A stretch of 51,324 nt of DNA from Isosphaeraceae bacterium (lineage in GTDB: Bacteria; Planctomycetota; Planctomycetia; Isosphaerales; Isosphaeraceae): NCBI GenBank assembly GCA_025356475.1, contig JANXSX010000211.1, positions 1 through 51,324 on the forward strand, written 5' to 3'. Positions 1-8,748 of this stretch are shown piece after piece; the first letter of the stretch is position 1, and every line of letters starts with the position of its first letter. The notes under the pieces were generated by a model. It was given only the letters and a program-made list of their open reading frames with translations. It made no database searches and was not told the DNA's origin. A program made the position numbers and the translations under genes.

Positions 1-184
1 TCAGTTGAATACGAAGCCAAGCCATGGTGTACGTCCGTGCGATGCGAAACCAGTTGTATCAACATCCCTACCGCTAATATCACAAATGTACCACAAACGT
101 CCGGAGCAGGAAAGTCTCATCCAGTTCCGCGCGGAGTATAACGACAGTCCGAACTTGAGCCAGGCGGCCAGCTTGGGAGGGGGC

Positions 185-1774
185 CTAGTCGATGATGATC
201 CACTTGACTTCGACCCGCCGATCCGCCTTCGGTCCCTTGCCGGTGGGTTCGGCGATGCCGACCCCTTCGGTCTGGATGCGCGACGGGTCGACCTTGTGCT
301 GGTCGACGAGGTATCGTCGAATCTCGGAGCATCGGTCTTTGCTGAGGCCCTTCAGGGTGATCATCCAGTCGGGGATCGATGCGGGATCGAACGCCTCCTG
401 CTCCTTCCTGCCGGAGCCATCGGCGTGGCCTCGGAGCAGGATCTTCGACCCCGGGCTGACGCGGAGGTAGCTGGCCACCTCTGCCAACTCCTTCCGGTTG
501 AATTCGGAGGTCATCTCGAGCTGCGCGACGTTGGGCTTGAATTGGAAGACTACGTTGCGCGTCGTGATGTCGATTGGCTCCGCGTTGCGCCTGTCAGAGG
601 GGATTGGTTTGATCGAGGCGGTCTGGGTCGCGAATCGGGAGATCGATCCTAGAACCTTGAGGGGCGAGGCGTCGAGGAATTTCTCGCTGTCGGGCACAGC
701 CCCGATCAGCTTGGGGCCGTAAGCTTGTGCCGCGCGCTCGTAGATGTAGCCGTAGCTTCCGGCCGAGTCGATCTTGCCGTTGAAAAACGCCTGGTTCTCG
801 GCGTAGTTGGCGAGGTGGACTTTGGCCAACTGCGTCCGAACCTCCTCGGCGTCCCACTTGAAGACCTTGCCAATCAGGTCGAGATACTTGTCCGGCTGCT
901 CACGGATCATGGAGTTGCCGGTAATCAGTCCCTCGACGATCCCGTTCACCTTCTCGGGATTGGCTTGGGCGAACCCCTTGTTCAGGATCAGTACGTCGGC
1001 CACGATGAGGAGGTTGAGGCTGGTGGTCAGGAGCCGTGCTTTCCCCAGCGATTTCTCCACGACCTCGGTCGTCTTCGGTGCCCAGGTGACGCAGCCCGCC
1101 AGGCGGTTCTTCCCCTCGGCGAGTTCGCGGAGGAAGAGGTCGCCCGAGGCGAAGCCATCGGCACAGAAGACGAGGTTGAGCTTCTGCGGGTCGGGGCGTT
1201 CGTCGAGCGTGGCGAGCATGTTAACTTCCAGGCCGGCGACCTGGGCCAGGTAGCGGATGAAGAAATCCGCCTCGGTGAACTGCGCCGTGCTCAGGATCTT
1301 GCCTCGAAGGTCGTTGATCGACTTGAATTCTTTGCGGACCACGATCCCGTCGGCTCCTCGGGAGAATCCGATCAGGGCCGGGGCGACGACCTCGAATTGG
1401 TTGCCGTAGGCCGCCAACACGTCGACGGTGGTGGCGGAGCCAGCCATTTTCCCGCTGTTCAGCGCCGACCAGCTCTCTTCTTCGCTCAGGGTCAGCTTGA
1501 GTTTGAAGCCGAACTTCTTGAAGAAGGTCGAGTCCTCGCTCGGTTCGAGCCCGCCGTTGGCGACGATCAGACCCGAGTAGCCCGCGTACTCGCTCAACTC
1601 GATCTCGACGATGTTTCCGGCCGGCTTGTACGCGGCGGCGGGGGTGAGCTTGCGGACCTCCTTGAGGGTCTCGACAAGCTCGGCAACCGGCTTTTCTTGC
1701 GCGAACGTCGTCGCCGAGGCGCTCGATACGATTAACACCGCGAGCAACCCGGCATGCTTCCCAAGCTGACTCAT
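185..1774 (-). CDS. Periplasmic substrate-binding domain fused to OmpA-like domain
   Basis: A 529-residue exported protein. The first 25 residues form a signal peptide ending near TFAQ. Residues about 45-345 look like an NMT1/SsuA or phosphate-type ABC substrate-binding fold (phrases such as GLIVANGG, GSATTVDVLAAYG, GADGIVVRKEF, DLRGKILST). Residues about 400-529 are an OmpA C-terminal, peptidoglycan-binding domain (ILLRGHADGSG, LSKDRCSEIRRYL, PSRIQTEGVGIAEP, DRRVEV). It is the last gene of a minus-strand run after potD, with a 75-base gap. The domain pairing suggests a solute sensor or binding protein tethered to the cell wall; the ligand is unknown. The ATG at 1774 lies after a GGGGAGGGGCG-like ribosome site. 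Fusions of this kind are known in annotation as substrate-binding/OmpA proteins; a link to the polyamine transporter is inferred only from position. Confidence 0.8.
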   Translation of the reverse strand: MSQLGKHAGLLAVLIVSSASATTFAQEKPVAELVETLKEVRKLTPAAAYKPAGNIVEIELSEYAGYSGLIVANGGLEPSEDSTFFKKFGFKLKLTLSEEESWSALNSGKMAGSATTVDVLAAYGNQFEVVAPALIGFSRGADGIVVRKEFKSINDLRGKILSTAQFTEADFFIRYLAQVAGLEVNMLATLDERPDPQKLNLVFCADGFASGDLFLRELAEGKNRLAGCVTWAPKTTEVVEKSLGKARLLTTSLNLLIVADVLILNKGFAQANPEKVNGIVEGLITGNSMIREQPDKYLDLIGKVFKWDAEEVRTQLAKVHLANYAENQAFFNGKIDSAGSYGYIYERAAQAYGPKLIGAVPDSEKFLDASPLKVLGSISRFATQTASIKPIPSDRRNAEPIDITTRNVVFQFKPNVAQLEMTSEFNRKELAEVASYLRVSPGSKILLRGHADGSGRKEQEAFDPASIPDWMITLKGLSKDRCSEIRRYLVDQHKVDPSRIQTEGVGIAEPTGKGPKADRRVEVKWIIID

Positions 1775-1849
1775 CGCCCCTCCCCATAAGAGTAGGACTT
1801 GCGTTTCGGTGGTGAAATCCCGATCGAGGCGGCATGCGGCCGGTGGGCC

Positions 1850-2959
1850 TCACTTGATCTCGCGCCAGAGGCGCTCGATCTTGCTGATGTCCGCGCCGCG
1901 ATCTTCCAGCCATTGGCAGCGATCCAGGACGTCAGCCGGGGGATAGACGGCCGGATCGCTCCGGAGAGCAGGATCAACCTTGGCACGGGCGGCGGCGTTC
2001 GGCGTGGGATAGCGCACGAAATTGGCGTTTCGCGCGGCGACCTCGGGGCCGAGCAGGAAATCGATGAAGGCGTGGGCGAGCTTCGGCTGCTTCGCGCCCA
2101 CGGGGATCGCCATCGAGTCCGCCCAGATCATCGAGCCCGAGGACGGGACGATCACCCGCACCGAGGCTCGCTTCTCCCTCGCCTGGAGGATGTCGCCGCT
2201 CCAGCCCAGGGCGACCCAGGCGTCACCGGAGATGAGCTTGTCCTTGAACGCATCGGAGGTGTAGGCCTGGACGAGTGGCCTCTGGGCCTTCAGCACGGCC
2301 TTGACCTTGGCGAGATCCTCGTCCTTGGTCGAATTCATGGGCAGGTTCAGGGACAGGAGGACGATCGCCACCACGTTCTCGGGGTCGTCGAGCATGGTGA
2401 TGTGCCCGCTGTATTTCGGATCGAACAGAACCTTGAAATCCTTCGCATCCTTGTCCACCTTGTCGCTCTGGACGCCGACCGCCACGGTGCCCCAGAAGTA
2501 GGGGACCGAGTACCGGTTGCCGCGGTCGAAGCGCGCGTCGAGGAACTTGGGGTCGAGGTGCTTCATGCCGGGCAGAAGGGACTTGTCGAGAGGGGCGAGC
2601 AGCCCCTTCTTGACCAGAGGCGTCATGCTCCGATCCGAGGGGAAGATCACGTCGTACTCGCTGCCGCCGGCGAGCATCTTCGTCTCCAACTCCGCATCGC
2701 TGGCGAAATTGTCGTACTGGACCTTCGCCCCGGTCTGGGCCTCGAACTCCTTCAGCAGATCCGGGTCGATGTAGTCGCTCCAGTTGAATACGCGAAGGGT
2801 CTGCCCGGCGAACGGCCTGCTTGGATCGCTCGCCGCAGGCTCCTTGTCGTTCGCGTGGCCTCCGCACCCTGCCGCAAGTAAAACGAGGCTCGCGGCCAGC
2901 CAGGCCAGTCGCGCGGCGATTCGAGTACGGTCGACGTGTATTGTCGTAGGCACGTTCAT
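1850..2959 (-). CDS. potD: Spermidine/putrescine-type ABC transporter substrate-binding lipoprotein (PotD-like)
   Basis: A 369-residue extracytoplasmic solute-binding protein of the PotD/PotF family. It should capture a polyamine or similar cation and deliver it to PotBC. The N-terminus carries a lipoprotein signal with lipobox LAAGC near residue 31. Family features include FNWSDYIDPDLLKEFEAQTG, EYDVIFPSD, RYSVPYFWGT and the C-terminal AHAFIDFLL. The open frame continues upstream into potC, but I place the start at ATG 2959, preceded by GAGGAAA five bases before the start. An in-frame ATG at 2977 is less likely. It lies 82 bases after potC and 75 bases before the OmpA-fused protein. Substrate is inferred from family and operon; other small cations or amino-acid derivatives are possible. 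Confidence 0.88.
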   Translation of the reverse strand: MNVPTTIHVDRTRIAARLAWLAASLVLLAAGCGGHANDKEPAASDPSRPFAGQTLRVFNWSDYIDPDLLKEFEAQTGAKVQYDNFASDAELETKMLAGGSEYDVIFPSDRSMTPLVKKGLLAPLDKSLLPGMKHLDPKFLDARFDRGNRYSVPYFWGTVAVGVQSDKVDKDAKDFKVLFDPKYSGHITMLDDPENVVAIVLLSLNLPMNSTKDEDLAKVKAVLKAQRPLVQAYTSDAFKDKLISGDAWVALGWSGDILQAREKRASVRVIVPSSGSMIWADSMAIPVGAKQPKLAHAFIDFLLGPEVAARNANFVRYPTPNAAARAKVDPALRSDPAVYPPADVLDRCQWLEDRGADISKIERLWREIK

Positions 2960-3041
2960 CGGGGTTTCCTCGACCATCAAGGATCGGAGGTGGCCTGGCG
3001 TCCCGTCGCGATCATCGCGGCGGCTCGCAGAGCATTTGATC

Positions 3042-3881
3042 CTACCGCACCGGCGGGGGAAGAAAAACAGTTTTCTCGTTGTCCTGGGCGATCCGTGCCA
3101 GGCTCCGGCCACGATCGATGAGGCCGGCGAGGATGAGGCAGGCCAAGGTGGCCAGGAACAGCAGAACGAAGAGGGCATTCGTATCGGGGCCGACCCCAAA
3201 TCGCATCCGGGAGAAGACCTTGATTGGTAAGGTGTCGACGCCCGGCCCTTTCGTGAAGAACGTGATGAGGTAGTCGTCGAACGACAGACCGAACGACAGG
3301 AGCCAGGCCACGACCAGGCTGGGGGCCAGGATCGGGGCCGTGACCGAGAGGAACGCCTGGAGAGGCGTTGCCCCGCAGTCGAGGGCCGCGTCGAGCAACG
3401 ACTCATCGAGGTCTTCCACGGCGGCCGAAACGACCACGAACGCATACGAAAGCCCGAAGCTGACGTGGGCCAACACGACGGTCCAGTAACCCTGGCGCAC
3501 CCCGAGGGCGTGGAAGAAGATCCCTAGAGACACCGCCAGGATGATATCGGGCACGACCAGCGGCATGACCAGCAGCCCGGTGGCGATTCCTCGGGCTCGA
3601 GCCCGCCAGCGCGTCAACCCGAGAGCGGCGAGAGTGCCGAGGGCGACCGACGCCGTGCTCGCGACCAATCCCACCCGGAGGCTGGCTCGCAGGCACTCCC
3701 AGAGTTCGTCAACCTCGCCAGGGTTGAGCAGCTTTCGGTAGCCTCGGATCGAGACGCCGCCCCACACCGAGCCAACTCGCGACGAGTTGAACGAGTAGAT
3801 GAACGTCATGACCACGGGCGCATAGAGAGCAGCCACCGCGATCGCGAGGAACAGCCGCCCAACCCACGCGCGAGTTCTCAT
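3042..3881 (-). CDS. potC: Polyamine-type ABC transporter permease (PotC-like)
   Basis: A 279-residue inner-membrane permease with about six hydrophobic segments. The family EAA-type loop that contacts the ATPase is visible as DAALDCGATPLQAFLSVTAP, about 185 residues from the start, and the C-terminal part FGLSFDDYLITFFTKGPGVD is typical of PotC. The start is ATG 3881, which overlaps the potB stop as ATGA, indicating translational coupling. An upstream extension in the same frame is the shadow of potB. Together with potB it should form the channel of the importer encoded here. Confidence 0.9.
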   Translation of the reverse strand: MRTRAWVGRLFLAIAVAALYAPVVMTFIYSFNSSRVGSVWGGVSIRGYRKLLNPGEVDELWECLRASLRVGLVASTASVALGTLAALGLTRWRARARGIATGLLVMPLVVPDIILAVSLGIFFHALGVRQGYWTVVLAHVSFGLSYAFVVVSAAVEDLDESLLDAALDCGATPLQAFLSVTAPILAPSLVVAWLLSFGLSFDDYLITFFTKGPGVDTLPIKVFSRMRFGVGPDTNALFVLLFLATLACLILAGLIDRGRSLARIAQDNEKTVFLPPPVR

Positions 3882-4672
3882 TCGCTGGCTCCGCCCGGTC
3901 TCGCCCTTGGCCCCTTGCCCGAGAGGCGGATCGAGACCGCCGCCGGGACCACGATCACGATCAGGAGGACCATGGCCGCCGCAGAGGCGAACGGCCAATT
4001 GCGTCTTTCCATGAACTCCTCCACGATCATGGTTCCCAGGACCGTCACCTTCCCCTCGCCGATGAAGTGCGGGATCAGGTATTCGCCCGCCGCCGGGATG
4101 AAGACCAATGAGCAGCCAGCGATGGCACCGGGGCGGGTCAGGGGCCAGGTCACGCGATGGAAGGCTTGCCAGGGCGTTGCCCCAAGGTCCAGGGCGGCCA
4201 GCCGAACGTCCGGATCGACCCTCTCACAGGCACGAAGCAAGGGGAGAAGCATGAACGGCAGATAGGCGGCCGCCATCACCAGCCCGACGCCCCATGTGGT
4301 TCCGCGTAACGACAACGGCAATAGATTTAACCAGCCGAAGATCCGAAGGAGTTGAGATGTGACGAGCGGGAACGAGAGCAGGACGACCCAGGCACGCCTC
4401 TGGCCCTTTGGTTGCCGGGCCAGAACCATGGCGCACGGATACCCAAGAACCAGGCACGCCGCTGTGACCGCGCCGGCCAACGCGAGGGAACGCCCGAGGA
4501 TCGGCATCGAATAGGAGCCGGTCGCCTCTCGCCACCCTTCGACCGAGGCCTCGGCCCGGATGTGGCCGGAGAAGTCGCGGGCGCGAAGCGAATAGCTTGC
4601 GACCAGGCAGGTCGGCACGAGGAAGAACGCGACGAGGTAGATGAGCGGCGGCCAGGCGGCGGGTCCCTTCAT
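3878..4672 (-). CDS. potB: Polyamine-type ABC transporter permease (PotB-like)
   Basis: A 264-residue inner-membrane permease with about six transmembrane segments, beginning with a hydrophobic helix at residues 7-27. The coupling-helix motif DLGATPWQAFHRVTWPLTRP is visible at about residue 175, followed by FIPAAGEYLIPHFIGEG, typical of PotB. The start is ATG 4672, overlapping the potA stop in an ATGA junction; the longer open frame upstream is a shadow of potA. It pairs with the PotC-like permease encoded next. Confidence 0.9.
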   Translation of the reverse strand: MKGPAAWPPLIYLVAFFLVPTCLVASYSLRARDFSGHIRAEASVEGWREATGSYSMPILGRSLALAGAVTAACLVLGYPCAMVLARQPKGQRRAWVVLLSFPLVTSQLLRIFGWLNLLPLSLRGTTWGVGLVMAAAYLPFMLLPLLRACERVDPDVRLAALDLGATPWQAFHRVTWPLTRPGAIAGCSLVFIPAAGEYLIPHFIGEGKVTVLGTMIVEEFMERRNWPFASAAAMVLLIVIVVPAAVSIRLSGKGPRARPGGASE

Positions 4673-5742
4673 GGGGCGACTCCGAAGATGTGAGCCTCCT
4701 CGGGCGACCAGGACACACGCACGTCCGTGCCGACAGGAGGCGTTTCGACATCGGCCCGAAGCTCGGCCGTGAGGGGCACTCCGAGTTCGGACATCAACCT
4801 CAAGGAGACCGAAGTTCCCGAGAATTGACGGCCGACGATCCGCGCACCGAGGAAGCCTTCGAGGCCGAGCCAGAGATCCTGCGGCCGGACCCCCAGAAGC
4901 AGTTTGGGTCCAGCCGGAAGCGTGCGGCTGGTCGTTGGAACTCTCGGGCCGCCGGACAACTCGACCCATCCGTCCCCTTGCTCCGATCTCTCGCCGCTCA
5001 GCCAGTTGATCGGGCCGATGAAGGAGGCGACGAACGGGCTCACGGGTCGGCGGTAGATCTCTTCGGGAGGGCCGACCTGCTCCAGTCGCCCCTGGTTCAG
5101 CACTCCCACGCGATGCGCTGCTCGCAGGGCTTCCTCGCGGTCGTGCGTGACGTAAAGATAAGCCACCTTGAGCCGCTCCTGGATGTCCTGGAGCAGCTCG
5201 AGCGTCTGGGTTCTCAGGTGGGGGTCGAGCGCGGACAGTGGCTCATCGAGCAAGACCGCCTCGGACTCGCTGACCAGCGCCCGCGCCAGTGCCACCCTCT
5301 GGCGTTCCCCCCCCGACAGAGCCTCGACTCGGCGACTCGCGAACGGCCCCAACTCCACCCAGTCCAGGGCCTGCGCCACGCGAGCCGACCTGGTCCGGCG
5401 GTCCACCCCGGCCATCCGGAGCGGGAATCCCACGTTGCCGGCGACATCGAGATGCGGGAACAAAGCGTAATTCTGGAACACCGTGTGGACGCGGCGGCGG
5501 TACGGAGGCTGCTCGGTCACGTCCTGCCCCGAGAGCAGAACACGGCCCGAATCGGGCGATTCGATGCCCGAGACTAGCTTCAAGAGTGTGCTCTTCCCGC
5601 TTCCGCTCGGGCCGATCAGCGCCAGGAACTCCCCACGACCGACGGTCAGGCTCGTGCCGTCGATGACCGCTCGGCCGCCGAATCGCTTCGAGACTTCGCG
5701 AAGCTCGATTGCTGGACCATCCGCGCGATCGCTCGATCCCAT
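4669..5742 (-). CDS. potA: Polyamine-type ABC transporter ATP-binding protein (PotA-like)
   Basis: A 357-residue cytoplasmic ATPase that powers the importer. It has Walker A GPSGSGKST at residues 44-52, Q-loop glutamine at about 90, signature LSGGERQR at 142-149, Walker B VLLDEP at 163-168 with the D-loop SALD after it, and the switch histidine in VTHDREEAL. The C-terminal roughly 120 residues fit a TOBE regulatory domain (LLLGVRPQDLWL). Length is normal for PotA/FbpC-type subunits. It is first in the potABCD-OmpA run and starts 145 bases after the vWA gene, so it may have its own promoter or be read through from the large upstream operon. Iron- or thiamine-type substrate cannot be excluded from this subunit alone. 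Confidence 0.92.
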   Translation of the reverse strand: MGSSDRADGPAIELREVSKRFGGRAVIDGTSLTVGRGEFLALIGPSGSGKSTLLKLVSGIESPDSGRVLLSGQDVTEQPPYRRRVHTVFQNYALFPHLDVAGNVGFPLRMAGVDRRTRSARVAQALDWVELGPFASRRVEALSGGERQRVALARALVSESEAVLLDEPLSALDPHLRTQTLELLQDIQERLKVAYLYVTHDREEALRAAHRVGVLNQGRLEQVGPPEEIYRRPVSPFVASFIGPINWLSGERSEQGDGWVELSGGPRVPTTSRTLPAGPKLLLGVRPQDLWLGLEGFLGARIVGRQFSGTSVSLRLMSELGVPLTAELRADVETPPVGTDVRVSWSPEEAHIFGVAP

Positions 5743-5887
5743 GTCGGCTGGACTCGACTCAAAAGAAGGCCATCTTCGGCGCGGACCGTACTCGCTCGTT
5801 AGTCGTCACGCATTCTGGCCTTGAGATCATGCCGAAAACAAGGGTTCCCGTCGATCATCGAGCTGGGACCGAATCCTCGGAAGGAGA

Positions 5888-8206
5888 TCAGGGAAGCTCT
5901 TCGTCCAGATCAACCCACCACCAGGCGTCCGACCCGTCGCCGATGCGAAAGAATCGGGAGCCAGCCGGCGCAATCCGGGAGGATGGAGCGCTGGAGACGA
6001 GCGTGGCGAGCCTCTTGGCTCGGGTGCGGATCGCCTTGATCTCGGTCTTCGCGAACGATTCGGGCACGCTGCGGGGCGGACGTTGCAGGAGAGCCGAGTT
6101 CGCCGGGAGTCCCAGGGGCCGAAGCAGCTTCTCCTCGAACGATCCCCCGTCCTTCAGGTTGGGGTGGGAGCGAAGGGCTTCCAGCGCCTGGGTGTCGCTC
6201 GCGGCGGAGACGATCGGCGCGAGGCGGTCGAGCAGCGATCGGGCCTCGCGCACCGAGACGAGCGTGCGGAGGCGCATCTGCGGGAGCCCCTTGTCCTCGC
6301 CTTCCGGGGCGTGGCCGGGTGCCCACCTCCACACGTATCCCTCGCGCCCGACTCGTGCGCCGGCCCTCTTGCGAAGCTCTTCGATCGGCACGTCTCGCTC
6401 GGCCAGGAGGTCGATGAACTCGGTTCCGACCTTGGTGTGGAACTCCCGGGCTTGAAGGTCCCTGAGCCTGTCTAGAAGATCCTTGTGGCGACGACTCAGT
6501 TCTTCGAACTTTTTATTAAGGATCCCAGACAAGTCGGCGACCCGCTCGACCATCGAGTAACTATCGGGAGCAACCCCGGAATCGCCCAGGCGATCTTTGA
6601 GCATCGACCCGATCGTCTTGGACTGGGTTCGGAAGGCCTTTACCGCCGACTTGAACTCCGGGTTCTCCCAGTTCGCATCCGGATCGAGAACCTGCACCGC
6701 GACGAAGAGGATCGGTGCCTCGCCGGGGCGCAGCAACTTCTCCACAATCTCCCTCTCGTGAGGGTGGCTCGCCTCACCCTCGTCGGATTTATCCCCGCAG
6801 TCGCCGATCATGATCACCATCTTCTGGGCGTGCGGCCGAAACTTGGCGTCTTCGATGGCCTTCACGAGACCGATAAAGCCGTTCTCGCGATAATCTTGAC
6901 CGCCCCCGTAGATCTGGTGGGACCGCACGGCCGCGGCGATCTCGGCCCCTTTGGTCCGTGCGTCCGCCAGCCTGCTCGTCCGTTGCCCCGGAGGGGGAGT
7001 TTTCTCGTCGTTGTAGTAAGCTACGGCGACCTCGACGGCCCGGCTTGGGTTGCGTTTACCCTCGACGAGGATCGCCTCAACGGTATCCCCCACCTTGGGG
7101 ATCTGTGCTTGCATGCTTCCGGTGTCGTCGATCACGAAGAGGATCTGTAAGCCCTCGCCGAGCTGGGCCTGGAGTTCGGCCACCTGCTTCTGCAACCTCT
7201 CGGATTCACCGCGATTCCGGGCGACTTCGCCGTCGGTCAGGAATCCCCCCAACGCCGCGACTCTCAGGAGCTGGTTGCCCGTATTCGGGTCAGTTTCGGG
7301 ATACTCGGCATCATCGGGGTAGGGGAGGAGAGGAAATCGCGTCGTGGTCGACCCGAAGGGTAGAGTCACGCCCTGATCGTCGGCCTGCTCCTCGAAGAGT
7401 GTTCGGATCGCGAGGGGTTCCTTCCCGGCAGCGTATGCGTCGCTCCGATTCCGGTAGACCGCTCCTTTAGGGGCTCGGCGAAGGGCGGTCCCGGGCCGGG
7501 TCGATAGCTCGTCCCACTCGATGGCGAGCCGGCCATCGAACGGGATCGTGAGTGATGCGTCAACCCAGCCGAGGACGCAGGACTTGGGCGGGTTCTCAAC
7601 ATCAATCACAGGAGACTCGCCGATCAGGACTTGCCCGTCGGCCTCGCCGTAGCGAAAGTAGATCCCCAGCATGACGGCCTGCCGGTCAGCGATCGGCCCC
7701 TTGGTGTCCGGCGAAAGGTGGGGTGTGATCGTGCCGATCTGGCCCATCTTGGCTTTGCGCAGTGAGGCCGTGGTGTCGACGAGGATCACCTTGCGCGGCA
7801 CGTTGGCAACGGGGGCGATCTCCGCCCCGTCGCGGACAACGAGCCCTTCGGCGCGGACCCAACCGAGTAGTTGACCAACCGACCGCCGGTCGGGTGCCGA
7901 TCGGGCGAGCAGGAGAAAAGCCGATCCATCCGCCGCGATGCTTCGGTCTGCGTAGTAGAGTTCCTGCATGAACTTCAAGGGTGGCGACCCGGAAGCGGGT
8001 GGGGCATCGGAGACCGGGCGGCTGCGGGGGCGTTCCCCCTCGATCGCTGCCCAGACCATGCGTGCGGTGGACCCCTCGACGACTAGTCGAGTCGGCAGTC
8101 GTTGCCCGAGCTTGGCCGGCTGGACGGCCTCCTCCGGCGTTGCTGCGGGGGCATCCGCGAACTGCACAGAGAGGGCCGCGATCCATGCGATGAGCATGCT
8201 GGTCAT
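5888..8206 (-). CDS. Exported von Willebrand factor A (vWA) domain protein
   Basis: A 772-residue protein with a signal peptide (residues 1 to about 20, cleavage near ADA) so probably periplasmic. Residues about 335-350 may form a short coiled coil (SERLQKQVAELQAQLGEG). It is followed at about 354-560 by a vWA domain whose MIDAS begins FVIDDTGSM, a DxTxS variant of the usual DxSxS metal site; the downstream MVIMIGDCGDKS also fits. The C-terminal 210 residues are helical and unassigned. vWA domains usually mediate metal-dependent protein contacts. The gene is the last of a nine-gene run, and its ATG at 8206 overlaps the previous stop by four bases, implying co-translation. A role as the periplasmic contact module of the machine encoded upstream is inference. 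Confidence 0.8.
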   Translation of the reverse strand: MTSMLIAWIAALSVQFADAPAATPEEAVQPAKLGQRLPTRLVVEGSTARMVWAAIEGERPRSRPVSDAPPASGSPPLKFMQELYYADRSIAADGSAFLLLARSAPDRRSVGQLLGWVRAEGLVVRDGAEIAPVANVPRKVILVDTTASLRKAKMGQIGTITPHLSPDTKGPIADRQAVMLGIYFRYGEADGQVLIGESPVIDVENPPKSCVLGWVDASLTIPFDGRLAIEWDELSTRPGTALRRAPKGAVYRNRSDAYAAGKEPLAIRTLFEEQADDQGVTLPFGSTTTRFPLLPYPDDAEYPETDPNTGNQLLRVAALGGFLTDGEVARNRGESERLQKQVAELQAQLGEGLQILFVIDDTGSMQAQIPKVGDTVEAILVEGKRNPSRAVEVAVAYYNDEKTPPPGQRTSRLADARTKGAEIAAAVRSHQIYGGGQDYRENGFIGLVKAIEDAKFRPHAQKMVIMIGDCGDKSDEGEASHPHEREIVEKLLRPGEAPILFVAVQVLDPDANWENPEFKSAVKAFRTQSKTIGSMLKDRLGDSGVAPDSYSMVERVADLSGILNKKFEELSRRHKDLLDRLRDLQAREFHTKVGTEFIDLLAERDVPIEELRKRAGARVGREGYVWRWAPGHAPEGEDKGLPQMRLRTLVSVREARSLLDRLAPIVSAASDTQALEALRSHPNLKDGGSFEEKLLRPLGLPANSALLQRPPRSVPESFAKTEIKAIRTRAKRLATLVSSAPSSRIAPAGSRFFRIGDGSDAWWWVDLDEELP

Positions 8207-8727
8207 AGGGATTCCTGTTCCGTCTTGCTTCTGGTGGTGTCCGGTGCCTTGCCAGCATCGGCTGGCTTCGCTGGCGGCTTGTTCTCGGGAACGGGTTTGC
8301 CAGGTGTAACCTCCTCGGTCTTCTGAGCTTGCGCGGGTGGTCGAGGCTGGGCGGGATTCCTCCCCACGGTGGGCGGCGGAGCTGCTTTCGAGTCTCCGGG
8401 GGAGCCTTCGTCTGATTTCTTAGACGCATCGTCCAATCGAGTCGACGTACCGGACGCGGTTTCGAGTTGCCTCAAAACCGTCTCAAGGCGCTGAGCCATC
8501 GGGCCAGCGTGAGCCTCGCTCTCGTGTTGGTCAAGGGCTCGCCACTGCTTCAGGACCAACATCAAGAGCACCACCTGGACGATGCTCGTCAAGAGGACCG
8601 GGGCGTATGCCAGGGCCGCCGCGACGCGCGCAGATGGGAATCGCTTCCGGCCCGTATCAGGGGTTTGGGCGAGGTCGTCGATATCGGATTTGGTGGGTTC
8701 GGGAGAGACGATCCTGGGTTCTGGCAT
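8203..8727 (-). CDS. Small single-pass membrane protein with Pro-rich tail
   Basis: A 174-residue protein of unknown family. One hydrophobic segment lies at about residues 34-62 (ALAYAPVLLTSIVQVVLLML), followed by a short helical stretch and a long Pro/Lys/Ala-rich tail of low complexity, which would be periplasmic if the N-terminus is inside. The single-pass layout next to a MotA/TolQ-like gene loosely recalls TolR/ExbD or MotB partners, but I see no conserved aspartate motif to support that. I prefer ATG 8727 with GGAG eight bases upstream; a TTG at 8748 that directly abuts the previous stop is the alternative. The stop overlaps the vWA gene start. Confidence 0.65.
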   Translation of the reverse strand: MPEPRIVSPEPTKSDIDDLAQTPDTGRKRFPSARVAAALAYAPVLLTSIVQVVLLMLVLKQWRALDQHESEAHAGPMAQRLETVLRQLETASGTSTRLDDASKKSDEGSPGDSKAAPPPTVGRNPAQPRPPAQAQKTEEVTPGKPVPENKPPAKPADAGKAPDTTRSKTEQESL

Positions 8728-8748
8728 CCGGGGGCTCCGAGATTCCAA

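Noticed and set aside
1-184. Possible gene at the left edge (plus frame from base 5)
   Set aside because: Continues as an antisense shadow of the OmpA-fusion gene; nothing recognisable in the first 184 bases.
725-1735. Long plus-strand open frames opposite the binding-protein, PotD and later genes
   Set aside because: They are antisense shadows of high-GC genes; composition is Arg/Gly/Val-skewed with no family motifs, while the minus frames carry clear domains.
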